Below are positions 46,627 through 55,787 of a stretch of 64,000 bases of DNA, piece after piece. The notes beneath the pieces were generated by a model. That model searched no databases, was not told the DNA's origin, and saw only the letters and a program-made list of their open reading frames with translations. The position numbers were made by a program, and so were the translations under genes. Location of the stretch: positions 1,550,001-1,614,000 of the forward strand of contig NZ_JAPEOQ010000001.1 of assembly GCF_026341035.1 (NCBI RefSeq). Direction: 5' to 3'. Every line of letters starts with the position of its first letter. Position 1 is the first letter of the stretch. This DNA comes from Streptomyces sp. NBC_01016. GTDB lineage: Bacteria > Actinomycetota > Actinomycetes > Streptomycetales > Streptomycetaceae.

Positions 46627-47829
46627 ATGACGGAACTGCCGCGCATCGTCAGCGTCGACGACCATGTGATCGAACCGCCTCATCTCTTCGAGACCTGGCT
46701 GCCGGCCAAGTACCGGGACAAGGGGCCGAAGCCGCTGACCGAGGGAATCGGCGAACTCGCCTACGTGGCGGGCAAGTACCGGATCACGATGGATCCGGCG
46801 GGACCGCCCACGGACTGGTGGATCTACGAGGACCTCAAGTTCCCGTACAAGCGCAACATCGCGGCCGTCGGCTTCGACCGCGACGACATGACCCTGGAAG
46901 GGATCACGCGGGCCGAGATGCGCCGCGGGTGCTGGGACCCCAAGGCCCGCCTCGCCGACATGGACCTCAACCACGTCGAGGCCAGTCTCTGCTTCCCGAC
47001 CTTCCCCCGCTTCTGCGGGCAGACGTTCGCGGAGGCGCACGACAAGGAGGTCGCGCTCGCCTGCGTGCGCGCCTACAACGACTGGATGGTCGAGGAGTGG
47101 TGCGGGGACAGCGGCGGCCGGCTGATCCCGCTGTGCATCATCCCGCTGTGGGACATCGAGCTCGCCGTCGCGGAGATCCGGCGCAATGCCGCGCGCGGCG
47201 TCAAGGCCGTGACGTTCTCCGAGATCCCGACCCACCTGGGCCTTCCGTCCATCCACTCCGGCTACTGGGACCCGTTCTTCGCGGTGTGCGAGGAGACCGG
47301 CACCGTCGTGAACATGCACATCGGGTCCTCGTCCCAGATGCCGGCCGCGTCCCCGGACGCGCCGCCCGCCGTCCAGGCCTCGCTCAGCTTCAACAACGCG
47401 ATGGCCTCGATGATGGACTTCCTGTTCAGCGGCGTCCTCGTGAAGTTCCCGCGGCTCAAACTCGCGTACAGCGAGGGGCAGATGGGCTGGATCCCGTACG
47501 CCCTGGAGCGCGCCGACGACGTGTGGGAGGAGCACCGCGCGTGGGGCGGCGTCCGGGACCTGATCCCCGAGCCCCCGTCCACGTACTACTACCGGCAGAT
47601 CTTCTGCTGCTTCTTCCGTGACAAGCACGGGGTGGCGTCCATCGACACCGTCGGCCGGGACAACGCGACGTTCGAGACGGACTATCCGCACGTCGACTCG
47701 ACCTTCCCGAACACCAAGGAGGTCGCGCTCGACCACGTGAAGGGCCTCGACGACGAGACGATCTACAAGCTGATGCGCGGCAACGCCATCCGCATGCTGG
47801 ATCTGGACCTCGACAAGGACCGCAAGTAG
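46627..47829 (+). CDS. Amidohydrolase-family (TIM-barrel) metal hydrolase/decarboxylase
   Basis: A protein of 400 residues of the amidohydrolase-2 family. VSVDDHVIEPPHLFETWLP carries an initial D-H pair in place of the HxH motif, GTVVNMHIGSSSQMP provides a second metal/active-site His and ETDYPHVDSTFPNT the late Asp/His. Relatives include 2-pyrone hydrolases, decarboxylases of the ACMSD type and many uncharacterised proteins in steroid and aromatic clusters. First gene of a three-gene operon with two acyl-CoA dehydrogenases. Confidence 0.85.
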   Translation: MTELPRIVSVDDHVIEPPHLFETWLPAKYRDKGPKPLTEGIGELAYVAGKYRITMDPAGPPTDWWIYEDLKFPYKRNIAAVGFDRDDMTLEGITRAEMRRGCWDPKARLADMDLNHVEASLCFPTFPRFCGQTFAEAHDKEVALACVRAYNDWMVEEWCGDSGGRLIPLCIIPLWDIELAVAEIRRNAARGVKAVTFSEIPTHLGLPSIHSGYWDPFFAVCEETGTVVNMHIGSSSQMPAASPDAPPAVQASLSFNNAMASMMDFLFSGVLVKFPRLKLAYSEGQMGWIPYALERADDVWEEHRAWGGVRDLIPEPPSTYYYRQIFCCFFRDKHGVASIDTVGRDNATFETDYPHVDSTFPNTKEVALDHVKGLDDETIYKLMRGNAIRMLDLDLDKDRK

Positions 47830-47839
47830 GGCGTCCGCC

Positions 47840-48988
47840 ATGGACCTCACGTACACGGACGAAGAAGAGGGGTTCCGGGCGCGGCTCGGGGAGTGGCTGG
47901 GCGGCGTGCTGCCCATGCTGCCTCCGAAGCCGTCGCCCGACGACTGGCCGGGCAGACGCGCGTACGACATGGGCTGGCAGCGGCGCCTGTACGACGCCGG
48001 GTACGGGGAGGTGCACTGGGACGCCTCGCCCACGAAGAGGCTCATCTTCCTGGAGGAGACGGAAAAGGCGGGCGCACCCTACGTAGGCGCGAATTTCGTC
48101 GGGCTGCTGCACGCGGGGCCGACCATCGCCGCCGAGGGCAGCCCCGGTCAGCGGGACCGGTGGCTCGCGCCGATCCTGCGCGGGGACGAGGCGTGGTGCC
48201 AGGGGTTCAGCGAACCGGACGCCGGATCCGACCTCGCGGCGCTGCGTACGAAGGCCCGGCGCGAGGGCGACGAGTACGTGATCAGCGGCTCGAAGATCTG
48301 GACCTCGCACGCGGAGGTCGCCGACTGGTGCGAACTCCTGGTCCGCACCGATCCGTCGGCGCCCAAGCATCGCGGCATCTCCTGGCTCGCCATGCCGATG
48401 GACGCGCCCGGCATCACGGTGCGGCCGCTGCGCACGCTCGCCGGGTCGACCGAGTTCGCCGAGATGTTCCTCGACGACGTGCGGGTGCCGGTCGGCAATC
48501 GGGTCGGCGAGGAGAACGACGGCTGGCGCGTGACCATGGTGACCCTGTCCTTCGAGCGCGGCACCGCGTTCGTCGGCGAGGTCGTCGCCTGCCGCCGGGT
48601 GCTCGGCGAGCTCGCCGCCCATGCGAAGAAGACCGGCCGCTGGGACGACGCCGTGCTCCGCCGCGAACTCGGGCTGCTGTCGGCCGAGTTCGGCGCCCTG
48701 TGGCGGCTCACGCAGTGGAACGTGAGCGAGGCACAGGCGACCGGCGGCGTGCCGGGCGTGGGCGGCTCGGTCTTCAAGCTGCGCTACTCGCACGCCCGGC
48801 AGCGGCTGTACGAGGCCGCTGCCCGGGTCCTCGGTGGTGCGGGCGCCCTCGACACCGACCAGGAGTGGACGCTCGACCGGCTCTCCTCGCTGTCGTACAC
48901 GATCGCCGCCGGCACCTCGCAGATCCAGCGGAACATCGTCGCCGAGCGGATCCTCGGACTGCCCAGGTCTTCAAAGGGGGGACGGTAG
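47840..48988 (+). CDS. Acyl-CoA dehydrogenase, FAD-binding subunit
   Basis: A protein of 382 residues. Flavin/substrate loop WCQGFSEPDAGSDLAALRT, IWTSHAEVADWCELLVRT, and the C-terminal SYTIAAGTSQIQRNIVAERILGLPR. This is the actinobacterial FadE type found in steroid and alicyclic acid clusters. The next gene starts 3 bp after its stop and encodes a shorter relative, so a heteromeric enzyme like the ChsE pairs is likely. Confidence 0.88.
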   Translation: MDLTYTDEEEGFRARLGEWLGGVLPMLPPKPSPDDWPGRRAYDMGWQRRLYDAGYGEVHWDASPTKRLIFLEETEKAGAPYVGANFVGLLHAGPTIAAEGSPGQRDRWLAPILRGDEAWCQGFSEPDAGSDLAALRTKARREGDEYVISGSKIWTSHAEVADWCELLVRTDPSAPKHRGISWLAMPMDAPGITVRPLRTLAGSTEFAEMFLDDVRVPVGNRVGEENDGWRVTMVTLSFERGTAFVGEVVACRRVLGELAAHAKKTGRWDDAVLRRELGLLSAEFGALWRLTQWNVSEAQATGGVPGVGGSVFKLRYSHARQRLYEAAARVLGGAGALDTDQEWTLDRLSSLSYTIAAGTSQIQRNIVAERILGLPRSSKGGR

Positions 48989-48990
48989 GC

Positions 48991-49854
48991 GTGCACTTCC
49001 AACTGACCGAGGAACAGCGCGCGTTGCGCGAGGGCACACGGGAACTCCTCGCCGGGCGGTTCGGGCGCGACGCGCTGCGGGCCGCGGTGGACGCCGACAC
49101 CCCGGCCGTCGACCGGGGGCTGTGGCGCGAGCTCGGCGAGGCCGGGCTGTTTTCGCTGTGCCTGCCGGAGTCGGAGGGCGGGGTGGGGCTCGGCCTGCCC
49201 GACGCCGTCGTGGTGTTCGAGGAGGTGGGGCGAGCCCTTGTGCCGGGCCCGCTGGTGGCCACCTTCCTCGCGGCGGGCGAGGTGCCGGGCGCCGCGGCCG
49301 GCGAGGCGGTGGTGACCACGCCGTACGGGTCCCTGCTGCCGTGGCGGGACGACGCGAACGTGGTGCGCGGCGACGCCTCCAGGGCCCGCCCGATCGCCTC
49401 GGCGGACCCGCTCACCCCCCTGCACGCGCTCCCCGGGCCCGCCCCCGTCCCCCTCGAAGCGACCCTCCTGTACGCCGCCGAACAGCTCGGCTCGGCCGGC
49501 CGGACGCTCGACATGGCGGTCCAACACGCCCGGGAGCGTGAGCAGTTCGGATCACCGATCGGCTCGTTCCAGGCGGTGAAACACCTGTGCGCCGAGATGC
49601 TCGTACGGGTCGAGGTGGCCCGCGCCGCCGTGTACGCGGCGGCCGTCACCGCCGATCCGGTCGAGGTCGCGGCGGCCGAACTGCTCGCCGACGAGGCCGC
49701 CGTGCAGGGCGCCCGGGACTGCCTCCAGGTGCACGGCGGCATGGGCTTCACCTGGGAGGCCGACGTGCACCTGCATCTGAAGCGGGCGTGGGTGCGGGCC
49801 GAGTTGGGCGGCAGCGCGCGGGACGCGGAGGAGACGCTCGCGGCCGCGCTCTGA
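48991..49854 (+). CDS. Acyl-CoA dehydrogenase-like, short partner subunit
   Basis: Only 287 residues against about 380 for the family. The N-terminal helical domain (FQLTEEQRALREGTRELLAGRFG) and C-terminal domain (AREREQFGSPIGSFQAVKHLCAEMLV, VHGGMGFTWEADVHLHLKRA) are intact, but the central beta domain, including the usual EP-x-GSD loop, is almost wholly missing (around residues 100-140). In M. tuberculosis ChsE enzymes each partner supplies part of a shared flavin site; this gene with its neighbour fits that plan. Confidence 0.85.
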   Translation: MHFQLTEEQRALREGTRELLAGRFGRDALRAAVDADTPAVDRGLWRELGEAGLFSLCLPESEGGVGLGLPDAVVVFEEVGRALVPGPLVATFLAAGEVPGAAAGEAVVTTPYGSLLPWRDDANVVRGDASRARPIASADPLTPLHALPGPAPVPLEATLLYAAEQLGSAGRTLDMAVQHAREREQFGSPIGSFQAVKHLCAEMLVRVEVARAAVYAAAVTADPVEVAAAELLADEAAVQGARDCLQVHGGMGFTWEADVHLHLKRAWVRAELGGSARDAEETLAAAL

Positions 49855-50340
49855 CCTACGTAAGGAGGCGGCCGCGCGTCCGGAAAGCGAACGCGCGGCT
49901 GCCTGAGCGGAGGGCCTGGGCAAGGGTGCACGCACAGTGACCGTGCGTGGTTATCGGGTTGTGTCCTGCGGGAGGCTCGTCACGGCACGGAGTCGGCGTT
50001 CCGCTCCGGTACCTTGTGGCAGATGCGAGTGGTGCTGAACCCGAGCGACGGCGCCGGTGTTGTCTCCGAGGCAACTCCGGGCCCCACGATGTGCGCCGCT
50101 CGCAGCGCGTGGCGGGGTTTTGCGCCCGCCTGTTCGACCCCCGGCAAGACGCGTCGCACAGTATGCCGCACGCGTACTCCTTCGCGCTGGAATATGCCCG
50201 AAGCGCTTGTTGGGGTGACTGAACGTCAACCATGCTGTGCTCCAAGGGGTTCACGTTCCGTGATCCCTCTCACTGGACAGCACGGTAAGTGGCGCGAGGC
50301 AGTACTCCAGCGGTCCCGCCGGATTCGGATGGTGTGAGCG
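49855..50340. other. 486-bp stretch without a convincing gene
   Basis: Short frames of about 90-107 codons exist on both strands, but none shows the G/C third-position bias of real genes here, a ribosome-binding site or known motifs. Base composition is lower in GC than the flanks. It probably holds the promoter of the ATP-binding protein gene at 50341 and perhaps a small RNA. Confidence 0.55.
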
Positions 50341-50796
50341 GTGCAGGTGCTTCAGGTTCAACTGGAGGTCGGGGCCGACCCCGCAGAGGTGGGGCGGGCC
50401 CGCAGGTGGGCGCGTTCGCGTCTCGCCGGTTCGGGCATAGAGGCCGATGAGTCCTTGGCGGAGACGCTGATTCTGATCGTCTCCGAGCTGGTCACCAACG
50501 CCGTGGTGCACACGGGGCATCCAGCCGTGCTGCGCATGGCGTTGCCCAGTGGTGTCCCGGAGGCGTGCCTCGGCACCGTTCGCGTGGAGGTCGCCGACAC
50601 CTGCGAGCAGCCGCCGACGCCTCGGCACGCGGACGGCGAGGAGACGAACGGGCGGGGGCTCGAACTCGTCGACGGGCTCGCGGACCGCTGGGGCTGGCGC
50701 CCCGAGGGGACGGGCAAGGCCATCTGGTGTGAGATCGACCAGTGCGCGGTCGCGACGGCCGGCGCCTTCCAGGGTGTGGCGTTCGAAGCGGTGTGA
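50341..50796 (+). CDS. ATP-binding (RsbW-like) regulatory protein
   Basis: A protein of 151 residues from GTG 50341. One HATPase_c_2 domain: ETLILIVSELVTNAVVHTGHP (N box), RVEVADTCEQPPTPR (G1-like, weak) and EETNGRGLELVDGLADRWGW (G2). This is the small anti-sigma-kinase-like family that is abundant in Streptomyces. No sigma gene is adjacent; a target could be any STAS protein. Confidence 0.85.
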   Translation: MQVLQVQLEVGADPAEVGRARRWARSRLAGSGIEADESLAETLILIVSELVTNAVVHTGHPAVLRMALPSGVPEACLGTVRVEVADTCEQPPTPRHADGEETNGRGLELVDGLADRWGWRPEGTGKAIWCEIDQCAVATAGAFQGVAFEAV

Positions 50797-50861
50797 GCGC
50801 GCACGAAGCGGCGCGGGCCCCGTGGGGGAGCCCGCGCCGCTTTCCGTGTCCGGTGGGACCG

Positions 50862-51788
50862 TCAGAACACCGCCACGGGAGCCACCGGCGTCCCCGTCCC
50901 GCCCTTGAAGGGTTCCGGCATCGCCGACAGCAGGAACGAATAACGCCGAACTTCTCCACAGGCTGTGGACAAAGATTCGAGATTCCAGTTCTGGCCCTGC
51001 AACATCCCCATCTCGACCAGGTCGAGCGCATGCACGGGCAGCCACAGGTTCTCGATCTCCGGCGGGAAGATCTCGAAGGTCAGGGTGTCGTTGGCGACGG
51101 CCGCCACGTCCCGCGCGTGGAACCACTCGGGCGTACGCACCGAAAGGCCCGGTGACGGATAGCCGTAGCCGTGCTTGTCGCCCGCGAGATACACCTGGAT
51201 CTGCCCGGTCCGTACGAGCACGATGTCGCCGGCCCGGACCGTCACCCGCCCGAACTCGGCTGCCTCGTCCAGGTCCTCGGGCGTGACCGCGTGGTCCCCG
51301 GGCAGCCGGTCGAGGCCCTTCGCCGCCGCCACGTCGAGCAGGACGCCGCGCGAGACGATGTACGGCGCCTTGTCGATACCGCTGAACTCGGCGCCGTGGT
51401 GCGCCGTGATGGTGTCGGCGGGGCGGCCGTTGTAGAGCTTGCCCGAGTGCGAGACGTGCGTGAGGGCGTCCCAGTGGGTCGCCGCCTGAAGGCCCATCGT
51501 CACCGCGTCGTCGCTGGTGGCGACGGTCTCCGGGCCGAAGATCTCCTGGTTGATCTGCACCATCGTGTGGAACGGGTTGATGCGGCCGGGGATCAGTCCC
51601 GACTGCACGCCGTCCTCCTTGAGGGGCAGTGCGAGGGGGACGCGGCGGCCCGTGCGGACCTCGGTGGCGGCCTCGCGCACGACGTCGTCGGTGACGAGAT
51701 TCAGGGTGCCGATCTCGTCGGCCTCCCCCCAACGCCCCCAGTTGTTCACGCGTTTGGCGATGTCGTGGAACTCGGCGGGCAGGGGCAT
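50862..51788 (-). CDS. Cyclase-family (kynurenine formamidase-like) metal hydrolase
   Basis: A protein of 308 residues of the putative-cyclase family. NPFHTMVQINQE, QAATHWDALTHVSHSGKLYNG (the His-x3-Asp type metal motif) and DIVLVRTGQ are its core motifs. Family members hydrolyse amides, lactones or ring ketones in aromatic and alicyclic catabolism. It is divergent from the SDR gene, with two island palindromes between them. Confidence 0.85.
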   Translation of the reverse strand: MPLPAEFHDIAKRVNNWGRWGEADEIGTLNLVTDDVVREAATEVRTGRRVPLALPLKEDGVQSGLIPGRINPFHTMVQINQEIFGPETVATSDDAVTMGLQAATHWDALTHVSHSGKLYNGRPADTITAHHGAEFSGIDKAPYIVSRGVLLDVAAAKGLDRLPGDHAVTPEDLDEAAEFGRVTVRAGDIVLVRTGQIQVYLAGDKHGYGYPSPGLSVRTPEWFHARDVAAVANDTLTFEIFPPEIENLWLPVHALDLVEMGMLQGQNWNLESLSTACGEVRRYSFLLSAMPEPFKGGTGTPVAPVAVF

Positions 51789-51818
51789 CGGGTCCTCCCG
51801 GGTCTTGTGTTCCGGTAT

Positions 51819-51867
51819 CTGACGGGTCGTAGAATCCGACCGGAGTTGAAATCTAACGGGTCGTCAG
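51819..51867. promoter_or_regulatory. Island palindromes, sites 3 and 4
   Basis: CTGACGGGTCGTAGA (51819-51833, right arm weak) and CTAACGGGTCGTCAG (51853-51867, one mismatch in the left arm). They lie between the divergent cyclase and SDR genes, the second 23 bp before the SDR start. Confidence 0.7.
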
Positions 51868-51889
51868 AAACCGCGGGAAGGGGCCGGGC

Positions 51890-52804
51890 ATGGGGAACTT
51901 CTTGGCAGGCAAGGTCGTCGCCGTCACGGGAGCGGGGCGAGGCATCGGCAGGGCGGTGGCGCTCGCGTGCGCCGCCGAGGGCGCCAAGGTCGTCGTCAAC
52001 GACTACGGGGTGTCCATAGAGGGCGGCGAGCCCACGTCGGACGTGGCGCTGGGCGTCGTCAAGGAGATCGAGGCGGCGGGCGGCAGCGCCGTGGCCGTGG
52101 CCGACGACGTGTCGACGATGGCCGGTGGTCAGCGCATCGTGGACACGGCCGTGAACGAGTACGGGCGGATCGACGGAGTGGTGTGCGTCGCCGGGATCCT
52201 GCGCGAGCGGATGCTGTTCAACATGGCCGAGGAGGAGTGGGACCCGGTCGTCCAGACCCACCTCAAGGGCACCTTCACCGTCTTCCGTGCCGCGTCCGCC
52301 GTCATGCGCAAGCAGAAGACCGGCACGCTCATCGGCTTCACCAGCGGCAACCATCAGGGCTCCGTGGCGCAGGCCAACTACGCCTCGGCCAAGGGCGGCA
52401 TCATCTCCCTCGTACGGAGCGCGGCGCTCGGGCTCAACAAGTACGGCGTGACCGCGAATGCCGTCGCGCCCGTGGCCCGTACGCGGATGTCGGCGAACGT
52501 GCCGATGACGCTGAAGGAGATCGGGGAGCCGGAGGACGTCGCGGCGTTCGTCGTCTATCTGCTCAGCGAGCGGGCCCGCGAGGAGAAGATCACCGGGCAG
52601 GTGTACACGGTGGCCGGGCCGAAGATCGCCGTGTGGGCGCAGCCGCGCGAGCTGCGCGCCGGGTACGCGGAGGGCGGGTCCTGGACGCCGGAGAAGATCG
52701 CGGACTTTCTGCCGGGGACGGTCGGCACCGACCCCATGCCGCTCCTTGAACAGCTGCAGGAGATGGCCCGGGCGGCGGCCGCCAAGGAACGACCCAACCA
52801 GTAA
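51890..52804 (+). CDS. Short-chain dehydrogenase/reductase (hydroxyacyl-CoA dehydrogenase-like)
   Basis: A protein of 304 residues. Cofactor loop VTGAGRGIGRAVALA, NDYGVSIEGG, DGVVCVAGILRERM and the catalytic YASAKGG (Tyr-x3-Lys). It resembles the SDR domain of peroxisomal-type multifunctional beta-oxidation enzymes (MFE-2, HSD17B4), so it may oxidise a 3-hydroxyacyl-CoA. It leads an operon with an acyl-CoA dehydrogenase and a zinc alcohol dehydrogenase. Confidence 0.88.
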   Translation: MGNFLAGKVVAVTGAGRGIGRAVALACAAEGAKVVVNDYGVSIEGGEPTSDVALGVVKEIEAAGGSAVAVADDVSTMAGGQRIVDTAVNEYGRIDGVVCVAGILRERMLFNMAEEEWDPVVQTHLKGTFTVFRAASAVMRKQKTGTLIGFTSGNHQGSVAQANYASAKGGIISLVRSAALGLNKYGVTANAVAPVARTRMSANVPMTLKEIGEPEDVAAFVVYLLSERAREEKITGQVYTVAGPKIAVWAQPRELRAGYAEGGSWTPEKIADFLPGTVGTDPMPLLEQLQEMARAAAAKERPNQ

Positions 52805-52819
52805 CGGGGGTGGCGGGGC

Positions 52820-54007
52820 GTGGAGTTCGGGTTCGACAAGACGGACGAGGCCTTCAGGGGCGAGGTCCGGGAGTGGCTCGAGAAACATCTGGACGAGCGG
52901 TTCACGGCCGCCGTGGGGCGCGGCGGCCCGGGCAGTGAGCACGAGGGTGGCGCCGAACGGCGGGCCTGGGAACAGGAGTTGGGCACGGGCGGCTGGATCG
53001 GCATCGGTTGGGGCCGGGAGGGCTTCGGCAACCGTGTCGCCACGCTGACCCAGCAGGTCGTCTGGGCGGAGGAGTACGCGCGCGTACGGGCGCCGGGCCG
53101 CTACGGCCACATCGGCGAGAACCTCCTGGCCCCCACCCTGCTCGCGTACGGCACCGAGGAGCAGCAGCGCCGCTTCCTGCCCGGCATCGCCCGCGGCGAG
53201 GGCCTCTGGTGCCAGGGCTACAGCGAGCCGGGGGCGGGCTCCGACCTGGCGTCGCTGCGTACGTCGGCGAGCCGGGGGAGCGACGGCCGCTGGCGGGTGA
53301 CCGGCCAGAAGGTGTGGACGTCGCTCGCGCACGAGGCCGACTGGTGCTTCGTCCTCGCCCGCACCGACCCGGACGCGCGCCGCCACAAGGGCATCTCCTT
53401 CCTCCTCGTCCCCATGGACCAGCCGGAGCACATCGACGTACGGCCGATCCGGCAGCTCACCGGGACGAGCGAGTTCAACGAGGTGTTCTTCGACGGCGCC
53501 GTCGCCGAGGAGGTCGTCGGCGGTGAGGGCGACGGGTGGAAGGTCGCCATGGGGCTGCTCGCCTTCGAGCGCGGCGTGTCGACGCTGGCCCAGCAGGTCG
53601 GATTCGCCGAGGAGCTGCGGGCGGTCGTGGCGGCCGCCGTCGAGTCCGGGGCGGACCGTGACCCGCTCGTCCGCGCCCAGCTCGTACGCCTGTGGGCCGA
53701 GCTGCGGACCATGCGGTGGAACGCGCTGCGCACCCTCGGCGGCGCGCCCGACGCCGGTGCGCCGAGCGTCGCCAAGCTGCTGTGGGGCGGCTGGCACCAG
53801 CGGCTCGGGGAACTGGCCCTGCGGGTGCGGGGCGCGGCGGCGTCCGTCGGCCCCACGGACTGGACACCCGACGCACCCTACGAACTCGACGAACAGCAAC
53901 GGCTGTTCCTCTTCACCCGCGCCGACACCATCTACGGCGGCTCGGACGAGATCCAGCGCACCATCATCGCCGAGCGCGTGCTCGGCCTGCCCAGGGAGGC
54001 CACGTGA
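52820..54007 (+). CDS. Acyl-CoA dehydrogenase
   Basis: A protein of 395 residues from GTG 52820. EEQQRRFLPGIARGEGLWCQGYSEPGAGSDLA is the flavin/substrate loop; VWTSLAHEADWCFVLART and DTIYGGSDEIQRTIIAERVLGLPR complete the fold. It is a full-length single-subunit type, different from the 47.8 kb pair. It starts 15 bp after the SDR stop and overlaps the next start (GTGA). Confidence 0.88.
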   Translation: MEFGFDKTDEAFRGEVREWLEKHLDERFTAAVGRGGPGSEHEGGAERRAWEQELGTGGWIGIGWGREGFGNRVATLTQQVVWAEEYARVRAPGRYGHIGENLLAPTLLAYGTEEQQRRFLPGIARGEGLWCQGYSEPGAGSDLASLRTSASRGSDGRWRVTGQKVWTSLAHEADWCFVLARTDPDARRHKGISFLLVPMDQPEHIDVRPIRQLTGTSEFNEVFFDGAVAEEVVGGEGDGWKVAMGLLAFERGVSTLAQQVGFAEELRAVVAAAVESGADRDPLVRAQLVRLWAELRTMRWNALRTLGGAPDAGAPSVAKLLWGGWHQRLGELALRVRGAAASVGPTDWTPDAPYELDEQQRLFLFTRADTIYGGSDEIQRTIIAERVLGLPREAT

Positions 54008-55053
54008 GGGGTGTTGTGTTCGACGGCCAACAGGCCGTCGTAGTAGACGACTTGGAGATACGGGATCCGGGACCGGGGGAGGTGCTCGTCGGCGTCGCCG
54101 CCGCGGGGCTGTGCCACAGCGACCTGTCGGTGATCGACGGGACGATCCCGTTCCCGCGCCCGGTGGTCCTCGGGCACGAGGGCGCGGGCGTGGTGGAGGC
54201 GGTGGGCGCGGGCGTGAGCCATGTGGTGCCCGGTGACCATGTGTCGCTGTCCACGCTCGCCAACTGCGGGGCCTGCGCGGAGTGCGACCGGGGCCGGCCG
54301 ACGATGTGCCGCAAGGCGATCGGCATGCCGCAGAAACCGTTCGAGCGGGGCGGCAAGAAGCTCTTCCAGTTCGCCTCGAACTCGGCGTTCGCCGAGCGGA
54401 CCGTGGTGAAGGCCGTCCAGGCGGTGAAGATCCCGAAGGAGATCCCGCTGACGTCGGCCGCGCTGATCGGCTGTGGGGTGTTGACCGGTGTCGGAGCCGT
54501 GTTGAACCGGGCGCGGGTCGATCGCGGCGACACGGTCGTCGTGATCGGTACGGGTGGGGTGGGCCTCAACGTCCTCCAGGGGGCCCGTGTCGCGGGTGCG
54601 CTGCGGATCGTCGCGGTCGACACGAATCCCGACAAGGAGGAGGTGGCGCGGCAGTTCGGCGCGACCGACTTCGTCGCCGACGTGGGGGCGGTGCGGGAGC
54701 TGCTGCCGGACGGCGCCGACCATGTCTTCGAGTGCGTGGGCCGGGTCGAGCTGATCCGCGCCGCGATCGACCTCCTCGACCGGCACGGCCAGGCCGTGAT
54801 CCTCGGCATGCCGGCGGCGAAGGCGGAGGCGAGTTTCGTGCCCGCCGAACTGTTCCTCGACAAGTCGATCCTCGGCTGCCGCTACGGCTCCTCGCGCCCG
54901 CAGCGCGACATCAAGCTGTACGCGGATCTGTACGCGGAGGGCCGGCTGCTGCTCGACGAGCTGGTGACACGGACGTACCCGGTGGAGGACTTCGGGAAGG
55001 CGGTCGAGGACGCGGAGGCGGGGAGGGTGGCGCGCGGGGTGCTGACCTTCTGA
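54004..55053 (+). CDS. Zinc-dependent alcohol dehydrogenase
   Basis: A protein of 349 residues. Catalytic zinc ligands in GLCHSDLS and VLGHEGAGVVE; structural zinc Cys set in NCGACAECDRGRPTMC; NAD loop IGTGGVGLNVLQGAR. It is like the class III/actinobacterial ADHs found next to acyl-CoA genes. GTG 54004 overlaps the dehydrogenase stop. Substrate is probably an alcohol or semialdehyde of the same pathway. Confidence 0.9.
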   Translation: MRGVVFDGQQAVVVDDLEIRDPGPGEVLVGVAAAGLCHSDLSVIDGTIPFPRPVVLGHEGAGVVEAVGAGVSHVVPGDHVSLSTLANCGACAECDRGRPTMCRKAIGMPQKPFERGGKKLFQFASNSAFAERTVVKAVQAVKIPKEIPLTSAALIGCGVLTGVGAVLNRARVDRGDTVVVIGTGGVGLNVLQGARVAGALRIVAVDTNPDKEEVARQFGATDFVADVGAVRELLPDGADHVFECVGRVELIRAAIDLLDRHGQAVILGMPAAKAEASFVPAELFLDKSILGCRYGSSRPQRDIKLYADLYAEGRLLLDELVTRTYPVEDFGKAVEDAEAGRVARGVLTF

Positions 55054-55126
55054 CGCCGCGGCGGGGTGTGGTGGTCCGGGGGCGCCGCGCCCCTTGGCGG
55101 GCCCGGGGCGCCGCACCCCTTCCAAT

Positions 55127-55141
55127 CTGACACCCCGTCAG
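55127..55141. promoter_or_regulatory. Island palindrome, site 5
   Basis: CTGACACCCCGTCAG: perfect outer arms CTGAC/GTCAG. It lies 32 bp before the flavin reductase start. Confidence 0.75.
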
Positions 55142-55155
55142 CTTCAATGGATTTC

Positions 55156-55189
55156 ATGATGGGACACGCAGGATGATGGGACATGCAGG
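55156..55189 (+). repeat. 17-bp tandem duplication across the flavin reductase start
   Basis: ATGATGGGACACGCAGG (55156-55172) is followed by ATGATGGGACATGCAGG (55173-55189), one base different. The start codon used lies in the second copy; the first copy's ATGs are in another frame because 17 is not a multiple of three. Confidence 0.85.
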
Positions 55190-55787
55190 GATGGCGGCCA
55201 CCGTCGTCCGCTACCTCAGGTCGGTCGGCGCTCCCACTGCGGAGTCACCGGTGGAGGCGCTGCCGCGCCCGGATCTCCGGGCCGTCGGTGACGACGAGCG
55301 CGCACCCGTCGATCCGGCCGAATTCCGGCGTGTCATGGGCGAGTTCGCCAGCGGCGTGACCGTGGTGACGGCGGTCGAGCCGGACGCGGGCCCCGCCGGC
55401 TTCGCCTGCCAGTCCTTCGCGTCCCTGTCCCTCGACCCGCCGCTGGTCGCGTTCATGGTGGCGCGGACCTCGACGACGTGGCCGCGGATCGCCCGGGCGG
55501 GGTCGTTCTGCGTGAACGTACTGGGCGCGGACCAGGGCGAGTTGTGCCGGGGCTTCGCGGTCAGCGGGGCGGACAAGTTCGCCGGTGTCGCGTACGACGA
55601 GGCGCCGGTGTCCGGCGCGCCGCGGCTCGACGGCGCGGCCGCGTGGATCGACTGCGCGATTCATGCGGTGCACACGGGTGGGGACCACTTGATCGTGGTG
55701 GGGCGGGTGGCGGCGCTGGGCTCAGAGGGCGGCGGCGCGGAACCCCTGGTCTTCCACCGGGGGGCCTTCGCGGCGCTACGCGGCTGA
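55173..55787 (+). CDS. Flavin reductase domain protein (HsaB-like)
   Basis: A protein of 204 residues, the small NAD(P)H:flavin oxidoreductase of two-component monooxygenases. FRRVMGEFASGVTVVTAVE, FACQSFASLSLDPPLVAFMVART, FCVNVLGADQGELCRGFA and GGDHLIVVGRVAALG are family landmarks. No oxygenase partner lies beside it in the window. ATG 55173; ATG 55191 is an alternative. It overlaps the convergent MFS gene by 12 bp. Confidence 0.87.
   Translation: MMGHAGMAATVVRYLRSVGAPTAESPVEALPRPDLRAVGDDERAPVDPAEFRRVMGEFASGVTVVTAVEPDAGPAGFACQSFASLSLDPPLVAFMVARTSTTWPRIARAGSFCVNVLGADQGELCRGFAVSGADKFAGVAYDEAPVSGAPRLDGAAAWIDCAIHAVHTGGDHLIVVGRVAALGSEGGGAEPLVFHRGAFAALRG

Noticed and set aside
49947..50337. Small frames of 91 and 107 codons before the RsbW-like gene
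   Set aside because: Third-position GC is low for this genome, there is no ribosome-binding site, and no motif is recognisable.
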